Assembly: GCA_021785235.1 (NCBI GenBank)
Contig: JAJYGB010000226.1
Coordinates: 1 to 6,669, forward strand
DNA length: 6,669 nucleotides
Direction: 5' to 3'
Source of the DNA: Bacteroidota bacterium
GTDB lineage: Bacteria; Bacteroidota; Kryptoniia; Kryptoniales; JAKASW01
Under the pieces are notes generated by a model. The model had not been told where the DNA came from, did no database searches, and was given only the letters and a program-made list of their open reading frames with translations. Of the stretch, positions 1 through 6,251 are shown piece after piece. Every line of letters begins with the position of its first letter. Within the stretch, counting starts at the first letter, position 1. A program made the position numbers and the translations under genes.

Positions 1-165
1 TATGGGGCGCCCGGCGAGAGCGTGGGCCGGATTTCATGATTGGACAATGTCTGAGAGAAAATTAAGTAGCAGGCCCGGCGGAAGATTTCGTATATCAGCA
101 GGTGATTGAATGTATTGCGCATCGGTAGATTAGTTATCCCTCGCGGGGATGTCCACTTTTGGCGT
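1..165. other. Left-edge stretch with no assignable gene
   Basis: No recognisable protein is encoded here. A minus-strand frame opens with an ATG at 120-122 and stays open to the edge (about 40 residues, beginning MRNTFNHLLIYEIFRR), but it has no ribosome binding site and I do not recognise it. In particular the RNase III motif that often follows fabF is not visible. Plus-strand frames end at 37-39 and 61-63 and could be the tail of a convergent gene. A small ATCCC/GGGAT hairpin lies at 136-150. Confidence 0.4.
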
Positions 166-195
166 AAGAAAGCAAGCCGGCGGATTCACGCCGGC
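166..195 (-). terminator. Probable rho-independent terminator after fabF
   Basis: On the minus strand a perfect GC-only 7-bp stem, GCCGGCG (189-195) with CGCCGGC (176-182), closes a 6-base loop and is followed by the T-rich run TTGCTTTCTT (175-166). It starts 11 bases after the fabF stop, the right place to end the operon transcript. The T-run is interrupted, so efficiency may be partial. Confidence 0.7.
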
Positions 196-205
196 ATGAT
201 CTCAG

Positions 206-1456
206 TTATTCTCTAAATTTCTTGAAGAGCAGGCATGCGTTATGTCCACCGAACCCGAACGTATTGCTGATGGCCGCGTTGACGGTTTTCTTGATGGGCT
301 TGTTCGGGACATAATTCAAATCGCACTCGGGATCAGGGAACTCATAGTTGATTGTCGGAGGAAGGGTGTCGTTCTGTATGGCGAGTATGGTAGCCACTGC
401 CTCCACACTTCCGGCGGCGCCGAGCTGGTGGCCGGTCATGGACTTTGTCGAGCTCACGTGGAGTTTGTACGCCTGTTCGCCAAAGACCGTCTTGATCGCT
501 TCGGTCTCGTTCTTGTCGTTGAACGGAGTCGACGTTCCATGGGCGTTGATATAGTCTATGTCCTCAGGTTTCATCCCTGCATCCTTGATGCAAAGACGCA
601 TCGCCCTGACGGCGCCTTCTCCGCCGGGAGCCGGCTGAGTAAGATGATATGCGTCGGCGGTCATTCCGAAACCGGCAAGCTCACCAAGTATCTTCGCGCC
701 CCGTTTGACTGCGTGATCATAACTCTCGAGGACAAGTATGCCGCCGCCCTCACCCATAACGAACCCATCGCGCTTGGCATCAAAAGGCCTGCTTGCCTTA
801 GCGGGATCATCGTTGCGCGTCGACAGGGCTTTCATCGAATTAAATCCGCCGATTCCCATCGGGCAGATCGCCGCCTCCGACCCGCCGGTGATCATCACAT
901 CAGCATCCCCACGTTCGATCAGCATCGCGGCGTCCGCGATTGCGTGTCCGGAAGTGGCGCACGCCGAGGTGGTGGCATAGTTCGGTCCCCGGAGCTTGTA
1001 CTTGATAGAGATGTTTCCCGCCGCGATGTCGGATATCATCATGGGTATAAAGAAGGGGCTTATGTGGTCAGGTCCACCGACGGAGAAAAGGTTCTCCTGC
1101 TGTCTCTGATAGGTCCACATACCGCCGATCCCGCTTCCCACGATGACGCCAACGCGATCCCTGTCGAGCTTCTCGAAGTCTACGCCTGCATCCTCGATAG
1201 CCTGAGCGGCAGCGGCCATGGCAAACTGCGCGAACAGATCCATGCGCTGCACGCTTTTCCTGTCGATATACTTGAGAGGGTCAAACCCTTTGACCTCGCA
1301 AGCGAACTTTGTGTCGTATTTCGAGGTGTCGAAATACGTAATGGGGCCGGCACCGCTCTTCCCTTCAAGCATCGACTGCCAGAATTCCTGGACGGTCAGC
1401 CCTATTGGCGTGACGACACCGAGACCGGTTACTACGACGCGTTTATCGCTCTTCAT
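206..1456 (-). CDS. fabF: 3-oxoacyl-ACP synthase II (KAS II, FabF)
   Basis: FabF carries out the chain-elongating condensation of acyl-ACP with malonyl-ACP. The 416-residue protein is full length and has the KAS II catalytic triad: Cys166 in TTSACATS, His306 in NAHGTSTP and His343 in KSMTGHQLGAAGS, with Lys338 also conserved. The N-terminus RVVVTGLGVVTPIG, the central ALSTRND (210-216) and the C-terminal GFGGHN loop (401-406) are all typical. FabF rather than FabB is favoured by the overall motif wording and by its place next to acpP. The ribosome binding site is weak (GGA six bases ahead of the ATG), so it may depend on translation of acpP. It is the last identifiable gene of the operon; a terminator-like hairpin lies just beyond its stop. 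Confidence 0.97.
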   Translation of the reverse strand: MKSDKRVVVTGLGVVTPIGLTVQEFWQSMLEGKSGAGPITYFDTSKYDTKFACEVKGFDPLKYIDRKSVQRMDLFAQFAMAAAAQAIEDAGVDFEKLDRDRVGVIVGSGIGGMWTYQRQQENLFSVGGPDHISPFFIPMMISDIAAGNISIKYKLRGPNYATTSACATSGHAIADAAMLIERGDADVMITGGSEAAICPMGIGGFNSMKALSTRNDDPAKASRPFDAKRDGFVMGEGGGILVLESYDHAVKRGAKILGELAGFGMTADAYHLTQPAPGGEGAVRAMRLCIKDAGMKPEDIDYINAHGTSTPFNDKNETEAIKTVFGEQAYKLHVSSTKSMTGHQLGAAGSVEAVATILAIQNDTLPPTINYEFPDPECDLNYVPNKPIKKTVNAAISNTFGFGGHNACLLFKKFRE

Positions 1457-1489
1457 ATTGTATCCGCTATGGGTTTCTTTCGACCGTTC

Positions 1490-1729
1490 TCAGCTTACTT
1501 TCTGCTTCAGGTAGTTTATCGCATCGCCGACAGTACGGATCTTCTCAGCATCCTGATCGGGGATCTGAATGTTAAATGCCTTTTCGAATTCCATCACTAA
1601 CTCGACAGTGTCAAGCGAATCCGCGCCGAGATCGTTCGTGAAAGAAGCTTCCGGCTTGATCTGCGATTCTTCAGCGCCAAGCTTGTTCACGATGATCTCT
1701 TTTACTTTTGCTTCGACATCTACTGCCAT
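1490..1729 (-). CDS. acpP: Acyl carrier protein
   Basis: The 79-residue acidic protein carries growing acyl chains on a phosphopantetheine arm attached to Ser38 in the conserved GADSLD motif (35-40). The sequence then runs [17 protein letters not shown], the helix that contacts partner enzymes, and ends with the VGDAINYL helix typical of AcpP. Length and charge are normal. The start is secured by a strong GGAGG ribosome binding site at 1737-1741 with a 7-base spacer, the best in the operon, consistent with the high level of ACP needed relative to the enzymes around it. It lies 33 bases ahead of fabF. The phosphopantetheinyl transferase that would activate it is not in the window. Confidence 0.98.
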   Translation of the reverse strand: MAVDVEAKVKEIIVNKLGAEESQIKPEASFTNDLGADSLDTVELVMEFEKAFNIQIPDQDAEKIRTVGDAINYLKQKVS

Positions 1730-1753
1730 GGTATTTCCTCCATTGATTTGATT

Positions 1754-2497
1754 TTAAACTGACATCCCGCCGTCAACCGAGATTACCTGACCTGTAATGT
1801 AATCTGCGTAAGATGAGGCGAGAAAAAGCACCACTTTAGCTACTTCTTCGGGTTTAGCAGCTCGTTTCAGCGGTATCGTTTCCGCAACCGCCTTCCGCTG
1901 CTCTTCTGTCAAAGCCGCGGTCATGTCCGTGTCAATATAACCAGGGGCCACAGCATTGACAAGTATGTTCCTGCTGGCCAGCTCCTTCGCGATAGACTTC
2001 GTGAAGCCAATTATGCCCGCCTTCGATGCGGAATAATTCGACTGACCGGCGTTTCCCTTGAGACCGACCACAGAACTCAGATTGATTATTTTTCCGAAAC
2101 GCTGCCCCATCATGGTACGGGCGGCAGCCTTCGTATAATTAAAAACACTCTTCAGATTTGTCTCGATCACCGAATCCCAATCCTCCTCATTCATCCTGAG
2201 AAGGAGATTGTCTTTCGTTATGCCTGCATTGTTTACGAGTATATCGAGTCTCTTGAATTCGGCCACCGTCTTTTCAATCACTTCGACGGCGGATTTCATC
2301 GAAGTCGCGTCGGCCTCGATTGCCAGCGCTCTCCTCCCCAAGGCGTTCACTTCAGACACAAGCGATTCGGCCAGGTTTGCTGAACTTCTGTACGTGAAGG
2401 CGACGTCAGCACCGCCGCTGGCAAGCTCCAGAACGATCGCCCTTCCGATTCCGCGTGTCCCGCCCGTGACGAGAGCTATTTTACCTCCCAGTTTCAA
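1754..2497 (-). CDS. fabG: 3-oxoacyl-ACP reductase (FabG, short-chain dehydrogenase/reductase)
   Basis: FabG reduces 3-ketoacyl-ACP to 3-hydroxyacyl-ACP, normally with NADPH. Starting from the TTG at 2495-2497 the protein has 247 residues, the usual FabG length, and begins MKLGGKIALVTGG as expected. It shows the Rossmann cofactor loop TGGTRGIG (11-18), NNAG (89-92), and the catalytic tetrad Asn114, Ser142, Tyr155 and Lys159 (YSASK at 155-159), plus the C-terminal GQVISVDGG motif. The frame is open further upstream to an ATG at 2699-2701, but that extension only reads through the Cys-rich gene in another frame and resembles no family N-terminus. The start overlaps that gene's end by 17 bases, suggesting coupled translation. 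acpP follows 24 bases after the stop. Confidence 0.96.
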   Translation of the reverse strand: MKLGGKIALVTGGTRGIGRAIVLELASGGADVAFTYRSSANLAESLVSEVNALGRRALAIEADATSMKSAVEVIEKTVAEFKRLDILVNNAGITKDNLLLRMNEEDWDSVIETNLKSVFNYTKAAARTMMGQRFGKIINLSSVVGLKGNAGQSNYSASKAGIIGFTKSIAKELASRNILVNAVAPGYIDTDMTAALTEEQRKAVAETIPLKRAAKPEEVAKVVLFLASSYADYITGQVISVDGGMSV

Positions 2498-3119
2498 CTG
2501 AACCCTTCCGGACCTGCAGCGAGGAATCCTCTGACTTTTTGTTCGCGAAATGTTCCCGGTAATAATCCAACACCTGTTTGTACTTCTCGGCGCCGAGAGC
2601 GTGTTCCATTTCGATGTAGCATGACTCGACCATCTTCTTGCCGCTCCCTCTGGCAGCCGTGCAGCATTGGGACTCGCCCGAACAAAAATCGTCGTATTCA
2701 ATGACGCCGTCGACTTTAACGATCGGAAAGAGCACGCAGTAGTAAGGCTTCAGAGAAAAGCGTTTCATGCCTTCCTCCTTTTCGGTTATCTGGAGCGCGC
2801 ACCTCCCCTTGCTATCAAGGAAAACGCACCTGTCGTTGTGCGTTTGCGTGCTCACGCAGACTCCAGAAGGGAAATCCTGGTCCTTTTCCTCGGAATTATC
2901 GAACCACTGGCTCTTGTCTTTGAGCTGCGTCTCGTCCATGTACTTCACGACGGTGTCTGCATGGGCGAGTATGCGGTCTCTTTCAACCGGGTCGAGATAG
3001 ACGCCATGACGGCAACAGAGTGAAGTGCACGCGTTCGGTCCGTCCTTGTGCTGGAATCCTTCGGTGAAGAGCCTTCGCTCGAATTTCGTCCCTGCTATTT
3101 CAATTTCCTGATCGCTCAT
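2481..3119 (-). CDS. Cysteine-rich YkgJ/DUF3109-like putative zinc/iron-binding protein
   Basis: The 212-residue soluble protein has 11 cysteines (31, 35, 36, 88, 98, 107, 128, 146, 152, 153, 167). The arrangement C-x3-CC near the N-terminus, then CVFLDSKGRC (98-107), then KPYYCVLFPI (124-133) matches the pattern of the YkgJ/DUF3109 group, which is annotated as putative metal- or Fe-S-cluster-binding and has no established reaction. No signal peptide or membrane segment is visible. It is embedded in the fab operon: its ATG overlaps the fabD stop (ATGA), and its last 17 bases overlap the fabG start. The polar tail (about 195-212) carries the fabG ribosome binding site. Family assignment is moderately sure; a link to lipid synthesis is inferred only from position. 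Confidence 0.8.
   Translation of the reverse strand: MSDQEIEIAGTKFERRLFTEGFQHKDGPNACTSLCCRHGVYLDPVERDRILAHADTVVKYMDETQLKDKSQWFDNSEEKDQDFPSGVCVSTQTHNDRCVFLDSKGRCALQITEKEEGMKRFSLKPYYCVLFPIVKVDGVIEYDDFCSGESQCCTAARGSGKKMVESCYIEMEHALGAEKYKQVLDYYREHFANKKSEDSSLQVRKGSVETGR
2503..2509 (-). promoter_or_regulatory. Ribosome binding site of fabG inside the upstream gene
   Basis: GGAAGGG on the minus strand, 5 bases ahead of the TTG at 2495-2497, within the last codons of the Cys-rich gene. It supports starting fabG at this TTG rather than at the far upstream ATG of the open frame (2699-2701), which would add 68 residues unlike any SDR N-terminus. Confidence 0.75.
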
Positions 3120-4033
3120 TCCGACAAAACACTCGCTTCGTTTACTTTGTCAATTCCGACGACGGTTCCACCGGAGACCGTCCGCTTCACGAGTCCCTGC
3201 AAAACCTTACCGGGCCCGATTTCCACAAATTTCGTGACGCCATCTGCCGACATATTCGCCACCGATTCCTGCCACCTGACAGGGTTTGTCAGTTGCATGA
3301 TCAAAGCCTCTTTTATCTCCGTAGCGTAGCGAACCGGTTTCGCGGTAACGTTCGCGTACACGGGGACGGCCGCGTCTTTTATCGGAGCCGAGTCTATGGC
3401 TTTCTTGAGTTCCTCTTTGGCGGCCTCCATAAGCGGGGAGTGAAACGCGCCGCTTACCACAAGCTCTTTGACTATCTTGGCGCCGGCGTTTTTTGAAAGC
3501 TCCATCGCTTTGCGAACAGCCTCCACGTCTCCGGAAATCACTATCTGTCCGGGAGAATTGTAGTTCGCTGGTTGCGCGATGCCGTTCACGGATGCTTCCC
3601 GGCACGCTTCCTCCACCTTCTTCTCGTCGAGTCCGACCACGGCGGCCATAGTCCCTTGCCTCACGTTGCCCGCGTTTTGCATCAGCCTGCCGCGAAGGCC
3701 GACCAGCATCAGCGCGTGCTCGAAGTCGATCGCGCCCGCGGCGAAGAGTGCCGAGTACTCGCCGAGCGAGTGCCCCGCTGCGGCGTCAAACTGTCTATTG
3801 CCTGCGATAAGGCTGAACGCTATGGCGCTGTGAAGGAAGATCGCGGGCTGAGTGACAGAAGTCTGGCGAAGTTCGTCTTCCGGACCCTGGAAGCATATCT
3901 TGGAAATGTCGAAGCCGAGTATTTCGGTAGCGCGATCGAACATTCCCCTGGCGTCAGGATTTGAGTCGTACCAGTCCTTCGCCATTCCGACGTACTGCGA
4001 TCCCTGTCCGGGGAAGATATATCCTGTCTTCAA
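3116..4033 (-). CDS. fabD: Malonyl-CoA:ACP transacylase (FabD)
   Basis: FabD transfers malonyl from malonyl-CoA to the phosphopantetheine arm of AcpP, supplying the extender unit for FabH and FabF. The 305-residue product begins with the family hallmark FPGQGSQ at 7-13. Catalytic Ser89 lies in GHSLGE, Arg114 in LRGRLMQ, His198 in GAFHSPLM and Gln247 in MQLTNPVRW; these correspond to the known active-site set. Translation must begin at a TTG codon (4031-4033): an in-frame TAA lies three codons earlier, the next ATG would remove the FPGQGSQ motif, and an AAGGAG stands upstream. The TGA stop overlaps the next gene's ATG by four bases (ATGA), the classic arrangement for translational coupling. 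The gene follows a 201-base gap with repeats. Confidence 0.96.
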   Translation of the reverse strand: MKTGYIFPGQGSQYVGMAKDWYDSNPDARGMFDRATEILGFDISKICFQGPEDELRQTSVTQPAIFLHSAIAFSLIAGNRQFDAAAGHSLGEYSALFAAGAIDFEHALMLVGLRGRLMQNAGNVRQGTMAAVVGLDEKKVEEACREASVNGIAQPANYNSPGQIVISGDVEAVRKAMELSKNAGAKIVKELVVSGAFHSPLMEAAKEELKKAIDSAPIKDAAVPVYANVTAKPVRYATEIKEALIMQLTNPVRWQESVANMSADGVTKFVEIGPGKVLQGLVKRTVSGGTVVGIDKVNEASVLSE

Positions 4034-4044
4034 AAAGCTTTAAA

Positions 4045-4050
4045 CTCCTT
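4045..4050 (-). promoter_or_regulatory. Ribosome binding site of fabD (TTG start)
   Basis: AAGGAG on the minus strand, 11 bases ahead of the TTG at 4031-4033. The spacer is a little long. An in-frame TAA at 4040-4042 leaves no earlier start, so this site and the TTG are the only sensible pairing. Confidence 0.75.
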
Positions 4051-4080
4051 CTTCTGAAGTCTCACTCGATAAATATAAAG

Positions 4081-4115
4081 CAAATTCTAAGCTCTAAATC
4101 CTAATCACGAAATGC
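4081..4115. repeat. Five-unit 7-base repeat array upstream of fabD (TAAATTC type)
   Basis: On the plus strand five heptads begin at 4081, 4088, 4095, 4102 and 4109, such as CAAATTC and TAAATCC; the last two units are more diverged. The CAAATTC unit at 4081 is identical to one at 6287 in the rpmF-plsX gap. The array is oriented opposite to the one at 4182-4216, with 66 bases between the two arrays. Confidence 0.55.
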
Positions 4116-4209
4116 ACTGATCCGTGCGCGCCAGCGACTGGTCACAAGCTTCTGGTTTATTTTTTCGTATTCTGAACATTGTTTAGAGTTTCGAGTTTAG
4201 TATTTAGAG
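4092..4209. repeat. Imperfect inverted repeat with structured core in the fabH-fabD gap
   Basis: The arm at 4092-4112 matches the reverse complement of 4189-4209 at 18 of 21 positions, starting with an exact CTCTAAA. The arms are made of the facing heptad arrays. Between them lie two small perfect hairpins: GCAC (4114-4117) with GTGC (4124-4127) around a 6-base loop, and CCAG (4131-4134) with CTGG (4138-4141) around CGA. In the operon transcript this could fold as a long stem closing a branched loop just before fabD. It has no coding content. It could be a decayed miniature mobile or palindromic intergenic element, an RNA processing site, or simply two repeat arrays that happen to be inverted. 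Weak promoter-like words exist (TATATT at 4068-4073 on the minus strand, TTGACA at 4215-4220), but neither has a convincing partner box. Confidence 0.45.
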
Positions 4210-4216
4210 TTTCTTG
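4182..4216. repeat. Five-unit 7-base repeat array downstream of fabH (TTTAGAG type)
   Basis: On the plus strand five adjacent heptads begin at 4182, 4189, 4196, 4203 and 4210, all starting with TTT; two are exactly TTTAGAG (4182 and 4203). The array lies 18 bases beyond the fabH stop. It is the reverse-complement form of the heptads at 4081-4115 and 6252-6307. Its composition is markedly more AT-rich than the flanking genes. No coding role is possible because it lies between two complete genes. Confidence 0.65.
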
Positions 4217-4234
4217 TCAACAAAACGAAATTCT

Positions 4235-5236
4235 TCAACCCTGCTTGTCGAATGCCCATTTCACTAGTATCGATCCCCAGGTGTAGCCCGCGCCGAACGC
4301 GGAAAGGACCAACGTTTGATCTTTCCTAAGCAGGCCGTTGGAAAAGTATTCCGAGAGGCAGAGGGGGATCGTGGCCGCCGTCGTATTGCCGTACCTGTCG
4401 ATGTTCAACATGACCTTTGAGCTGTCGAGCTCCATTCTGTTGGCTGTAGCGTCGATGATTCTCTTGTTCGCCTGGTGAGGCACGAGCCAGTCAACGTCCT
4501 TACCGGTCAGATTGTTCCTTTTCATGATCTCGTAAGATACGTCCGCCATACCGACTACCGCCACCTTGAAGACGGCCTTTCCGTCCTGATAGAGGTAGTG
4601 CATCTTGCGATCGACTGTTTCGTGAGTGGCAGGGTTCAGGCTGCCGCCGCCACGAATGTTGAGATAAGGTTCGCCCGAGCCATCGCAATGGACTATATGA
4701 TCGAGAATTCCGTACTCGCCGTCTTCCGATGGCTCAAGGAGCACGGCCGCTCCCGCGTCGCCAAAGAGTATGCAGTTCGATCGGTCCGTGTAATCTGTTA
4801 TGGACGACATCTTGTCGGCGCCGACAACAATAACTTTCTTATACGCGCCCGTCTCGACGAACTGAGAAGCCGTGACGAGTGAGAAGATGAAGCCCGAGCA
4901 TGCGGCCGATAGATCGAACCCCCAGGCTTTCTTCGCGCCGATTTTTTCCTGAACGAGGCAGGCGGTTGACGGGAAAAACATATCTGGGGTAATTGTGGCG
5001 ACGACGATAAGATCAATCTCTTCGGCGGGCATGTTCTTTTTCTTCAAAAGATCTTTAATGGCCCCGGCCGCGAGATCGCTAGTAGCTCCATTCTTTAGAA
5101 TTCTTCTCTCGACAATTCCCGTCCTGGTCCTTATCCACTCGTCTGTGGTATCGACCATCTTCTCAAGATCGGCGTTCGTCAGCTTGTCTTCGGGCACATA
5201 ATGGCCTACGCCGGTTATCACTGCGCGCTTTGGCAT
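4235..5236 (-). CDS. fabH: 3-oxoacyl-ACP synthase III (KAS III, FabH)
   Basis: FabH performs the first condensation of fatty acid synthesis, joining acetyl-CoA (or another short acyl-CoA) to malonyl-ACP in the cytoplasm. The 333-residue protein is full length for the family and has the thiolase-fold catalytic triad: Cys113 in SAACSGF, His254 in VPHQANKR and Asn284 in RYGNTTAA. It ends with the usual glycine-rich FGAGYTWGS segment near 314-322. The start ATG touches the plsX stop codon (TAAATG) with no bases between. An AAGG inside the plsX 3' end, 8 bases upstream, can serve as ribosome binding site. Primer preference (acetyl versus branched) cannot be judged from the sequence. After its TGA comes the longest gap of the operon, 201 bases, before fabD. 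Confidence 0.97.
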   Translation of the reverse strand: MPKRAVITGVGHYVPEDKLTNADLEKMVDTTDEWIRTRTGIVERRILKNGATSDLAAGAIKDLLKKKNMPAEEIDLIVVATITPDMFFPSTACLVQEKIGAKKAWGFDLSAACSGFIFSLVTASQFVETGAYKKVIVVGADKMSSITDYTDRSNCILFGDAGAAVLLEPSEDGEYGILDHIVHCDGSGEPYLNIRGGGSLNPATHETVDRKMHYLYQDGKAVFKVAVVGMADVSYEIMKRNNLTGKDVDWLVPHQANKRIIDATANRMELDSSKVMLNIDRYGNTTAATIPLCLSEYFSNGLLRKDQTLVLSAFGAGYTWGSILVKWAFDKQG

Positions 5237-6247
5237 TTACTCAGCCTTGTTTTCGATTTCTGAAATTGAGTTTTCGATGAGCTTGCCTATATCGTGGTTC
5301 ACCATCTCTTCGGCCCGCAGGACCATATTCTTAACCGCGAGGGCAGAAGAACTGCCGTGACCGATTATCGGAACTCCGTTTACTCCTAGGAGCGGCGCCC
5401 CGCCCTGAGTTTCGTAGCTGAAACCCTTCAACACTTTTTTCAACGTCTTTCCCATGAGCCCCGCCCACGCGAGCTTGAGTGGATTGCCGCCCGCGTAAGC
5501 TCTGAACCTCGTCCTCAACGTCGGCAATATGCTCTCCGCAAATTTCAAAACGATGTTGCCGACGAAGCCATCGCACAGGACGACATCCGCTTTCCCAGCG
5601 AAAATGTCTCTTCCCTCGATATTGCCGACAAAATTCAGGCCGCTCTTTTCCAAAAGAGGATATGAAGCCTGCGCGAGCTCGTTTCCCTTCGAGCTCTCCT
5701 CGCCGATATTCAGCAATCCAACGGTCGGGTTGTCTTTCTTCATAATCTCTTTGGCATAGATCGAGCCCATAATGCCGAATTCCACCAGGTGCTGCGGGCG
5801 ACTGTCTGAGTTCGCGCCGGAGTCTATCATGAAGCAGGTCCCGTTGACGGTGGGGAGCGGCGTTCCCACCGCCGGGCGTCCGACTCCCTTCACGCGGCCG
5901 AGCATCAGCGTTGACGCCGCCATGAAAGCGCCGGTATTACCCGCGCTCACGAACGCGTCTACCTTACGCTCCTTGTGAAGGTTCGTTCCAATGACTATCG
6001 AAGAGTCCCTCTTCTGTTTGATGGCGACGTTGGGCGTCTCGTGCATCTCTATGACTTCACTAGCGTTGACGACTGAATAGTTCAACCCGGCAGCCGAGTG
6101 CTTTGAAAGCTCTTTTTCGATCTCATCATTTCGGCCGACGAGCACGAGTTCGAAGCGGTTGTCCGATTCTTTGAGAGCCTGCAGCCCACCTTCAACGATT
6201 TTGAGCGGCGCGTCATCGCCGCCCATCGCATCGAGTGCAATTCTCAT
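5237..6247 (-). CDS. plsX: Phosphate acyltransferase PlsX
   Basis: PlsX converts acyl-ACP and phosphate to acyl-phosphate, which the PlsY membrane enzyme uses to acylate glycerol-3-phosphate; it is a soluble or peripheral membrane enzyme. The 336-residue product has the usual family length and landmarks: DAMGGDDAP at 6-14, SAGNTGA at 101-107, DSGAN at 142-146, NIGEES at 180-185, GNIEGRD at 208-214, CDGFVGN at 225-231 and GGAPLLGVNG at 282-291. The ATG is fixed by the family N-terminus (MRIALDAMGGD). There is no Shine-Dalgarno sequence in front of it: the preceding bases are pyrimidine-rich (TTTCTCCC) and merge into the heptad repeat. The TAA stop is followed at once by the fabH ATG, indicating coupled translation. 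Confidence 0.97.
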   Translation of the reverse strand: MRIALDAMGGDDAPLKIVEGGLQALKESDNRFELVLVGRNDEIEKELSKHSAAGLNYSVVNASEVIEMHETPNVAIKQKRDSSIVIGTNLHKERKVDAFVSAGNTGAFMAASTLMLGRVKGVGRPAVGTPLPTVNGTCFMIDSGANSDSRPQHLVEFGIMGSIYAKEIMKKDNPTVGLLNIGEESSKGNELAQASYPLLEKSGLNFVGNIEGRDIFAGKADVVLCDGFVGNIVLKFAESILPTLRTRFRAYAGGNPLKLAWAGLMGKTLKKVLKGFSYETQGGAPLLGVNGVPIIGHGSSSALAVKNMVLRAEEMVNHDIGKLIENSISEIENKAE

Positions 6248-6251
6248 GGGA

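Noticed and set aside
1..122. Minus-strand frame starting at 120-122 as the N-terminus of RNase III
   Set aside because: It shows none of the expected RNase III sequence, has no ribosome binding site, and follows a terminator-like hairpin.
136..150. ATCCC/GGGAT hairpin as a second terminator
   Set aside because: The stem is only five base pairs and no T-run follows on the minus strand.
242..1600. Long plus-strand open frame (452 codons) opposite fabF and acpP
   Set aside because: It is antisense to two certain genes, resembles no protein I know, and spans the gap between them; open antisense frames are common opposite codon-biased genes.
2498..2701. 68-residue N-terminal extension of FabG from an upstream ATG
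   Set aside because: It lies wholly within the Cys-rich gene in another frame, looks like no SDR N-terminus, and a TTG with a good ribosome binding site gives the canonical FabG start.
4068..4073. TATATT before fabD as a -10 box
   Set aside because: The six bases 17 upstream (GATTTA) do not resemble a -35 element, and a Bacteroidota-type -33 element is also absent; AT-rich spacers yield such words easily.
4081..4216. CRISPR array
   Set aside because: Repeat units are 7 bases, contiguous and diverged, with no spacers and no cas genes nearby.
4194..4220. TTGACA box after fabH as the -35 of an internal fabD promoter
   Set aside because: The only -10-like partner (TAAACT) is 15 bases away and a poor match, and it falls within the heptad repeats that would produce such words by chance.
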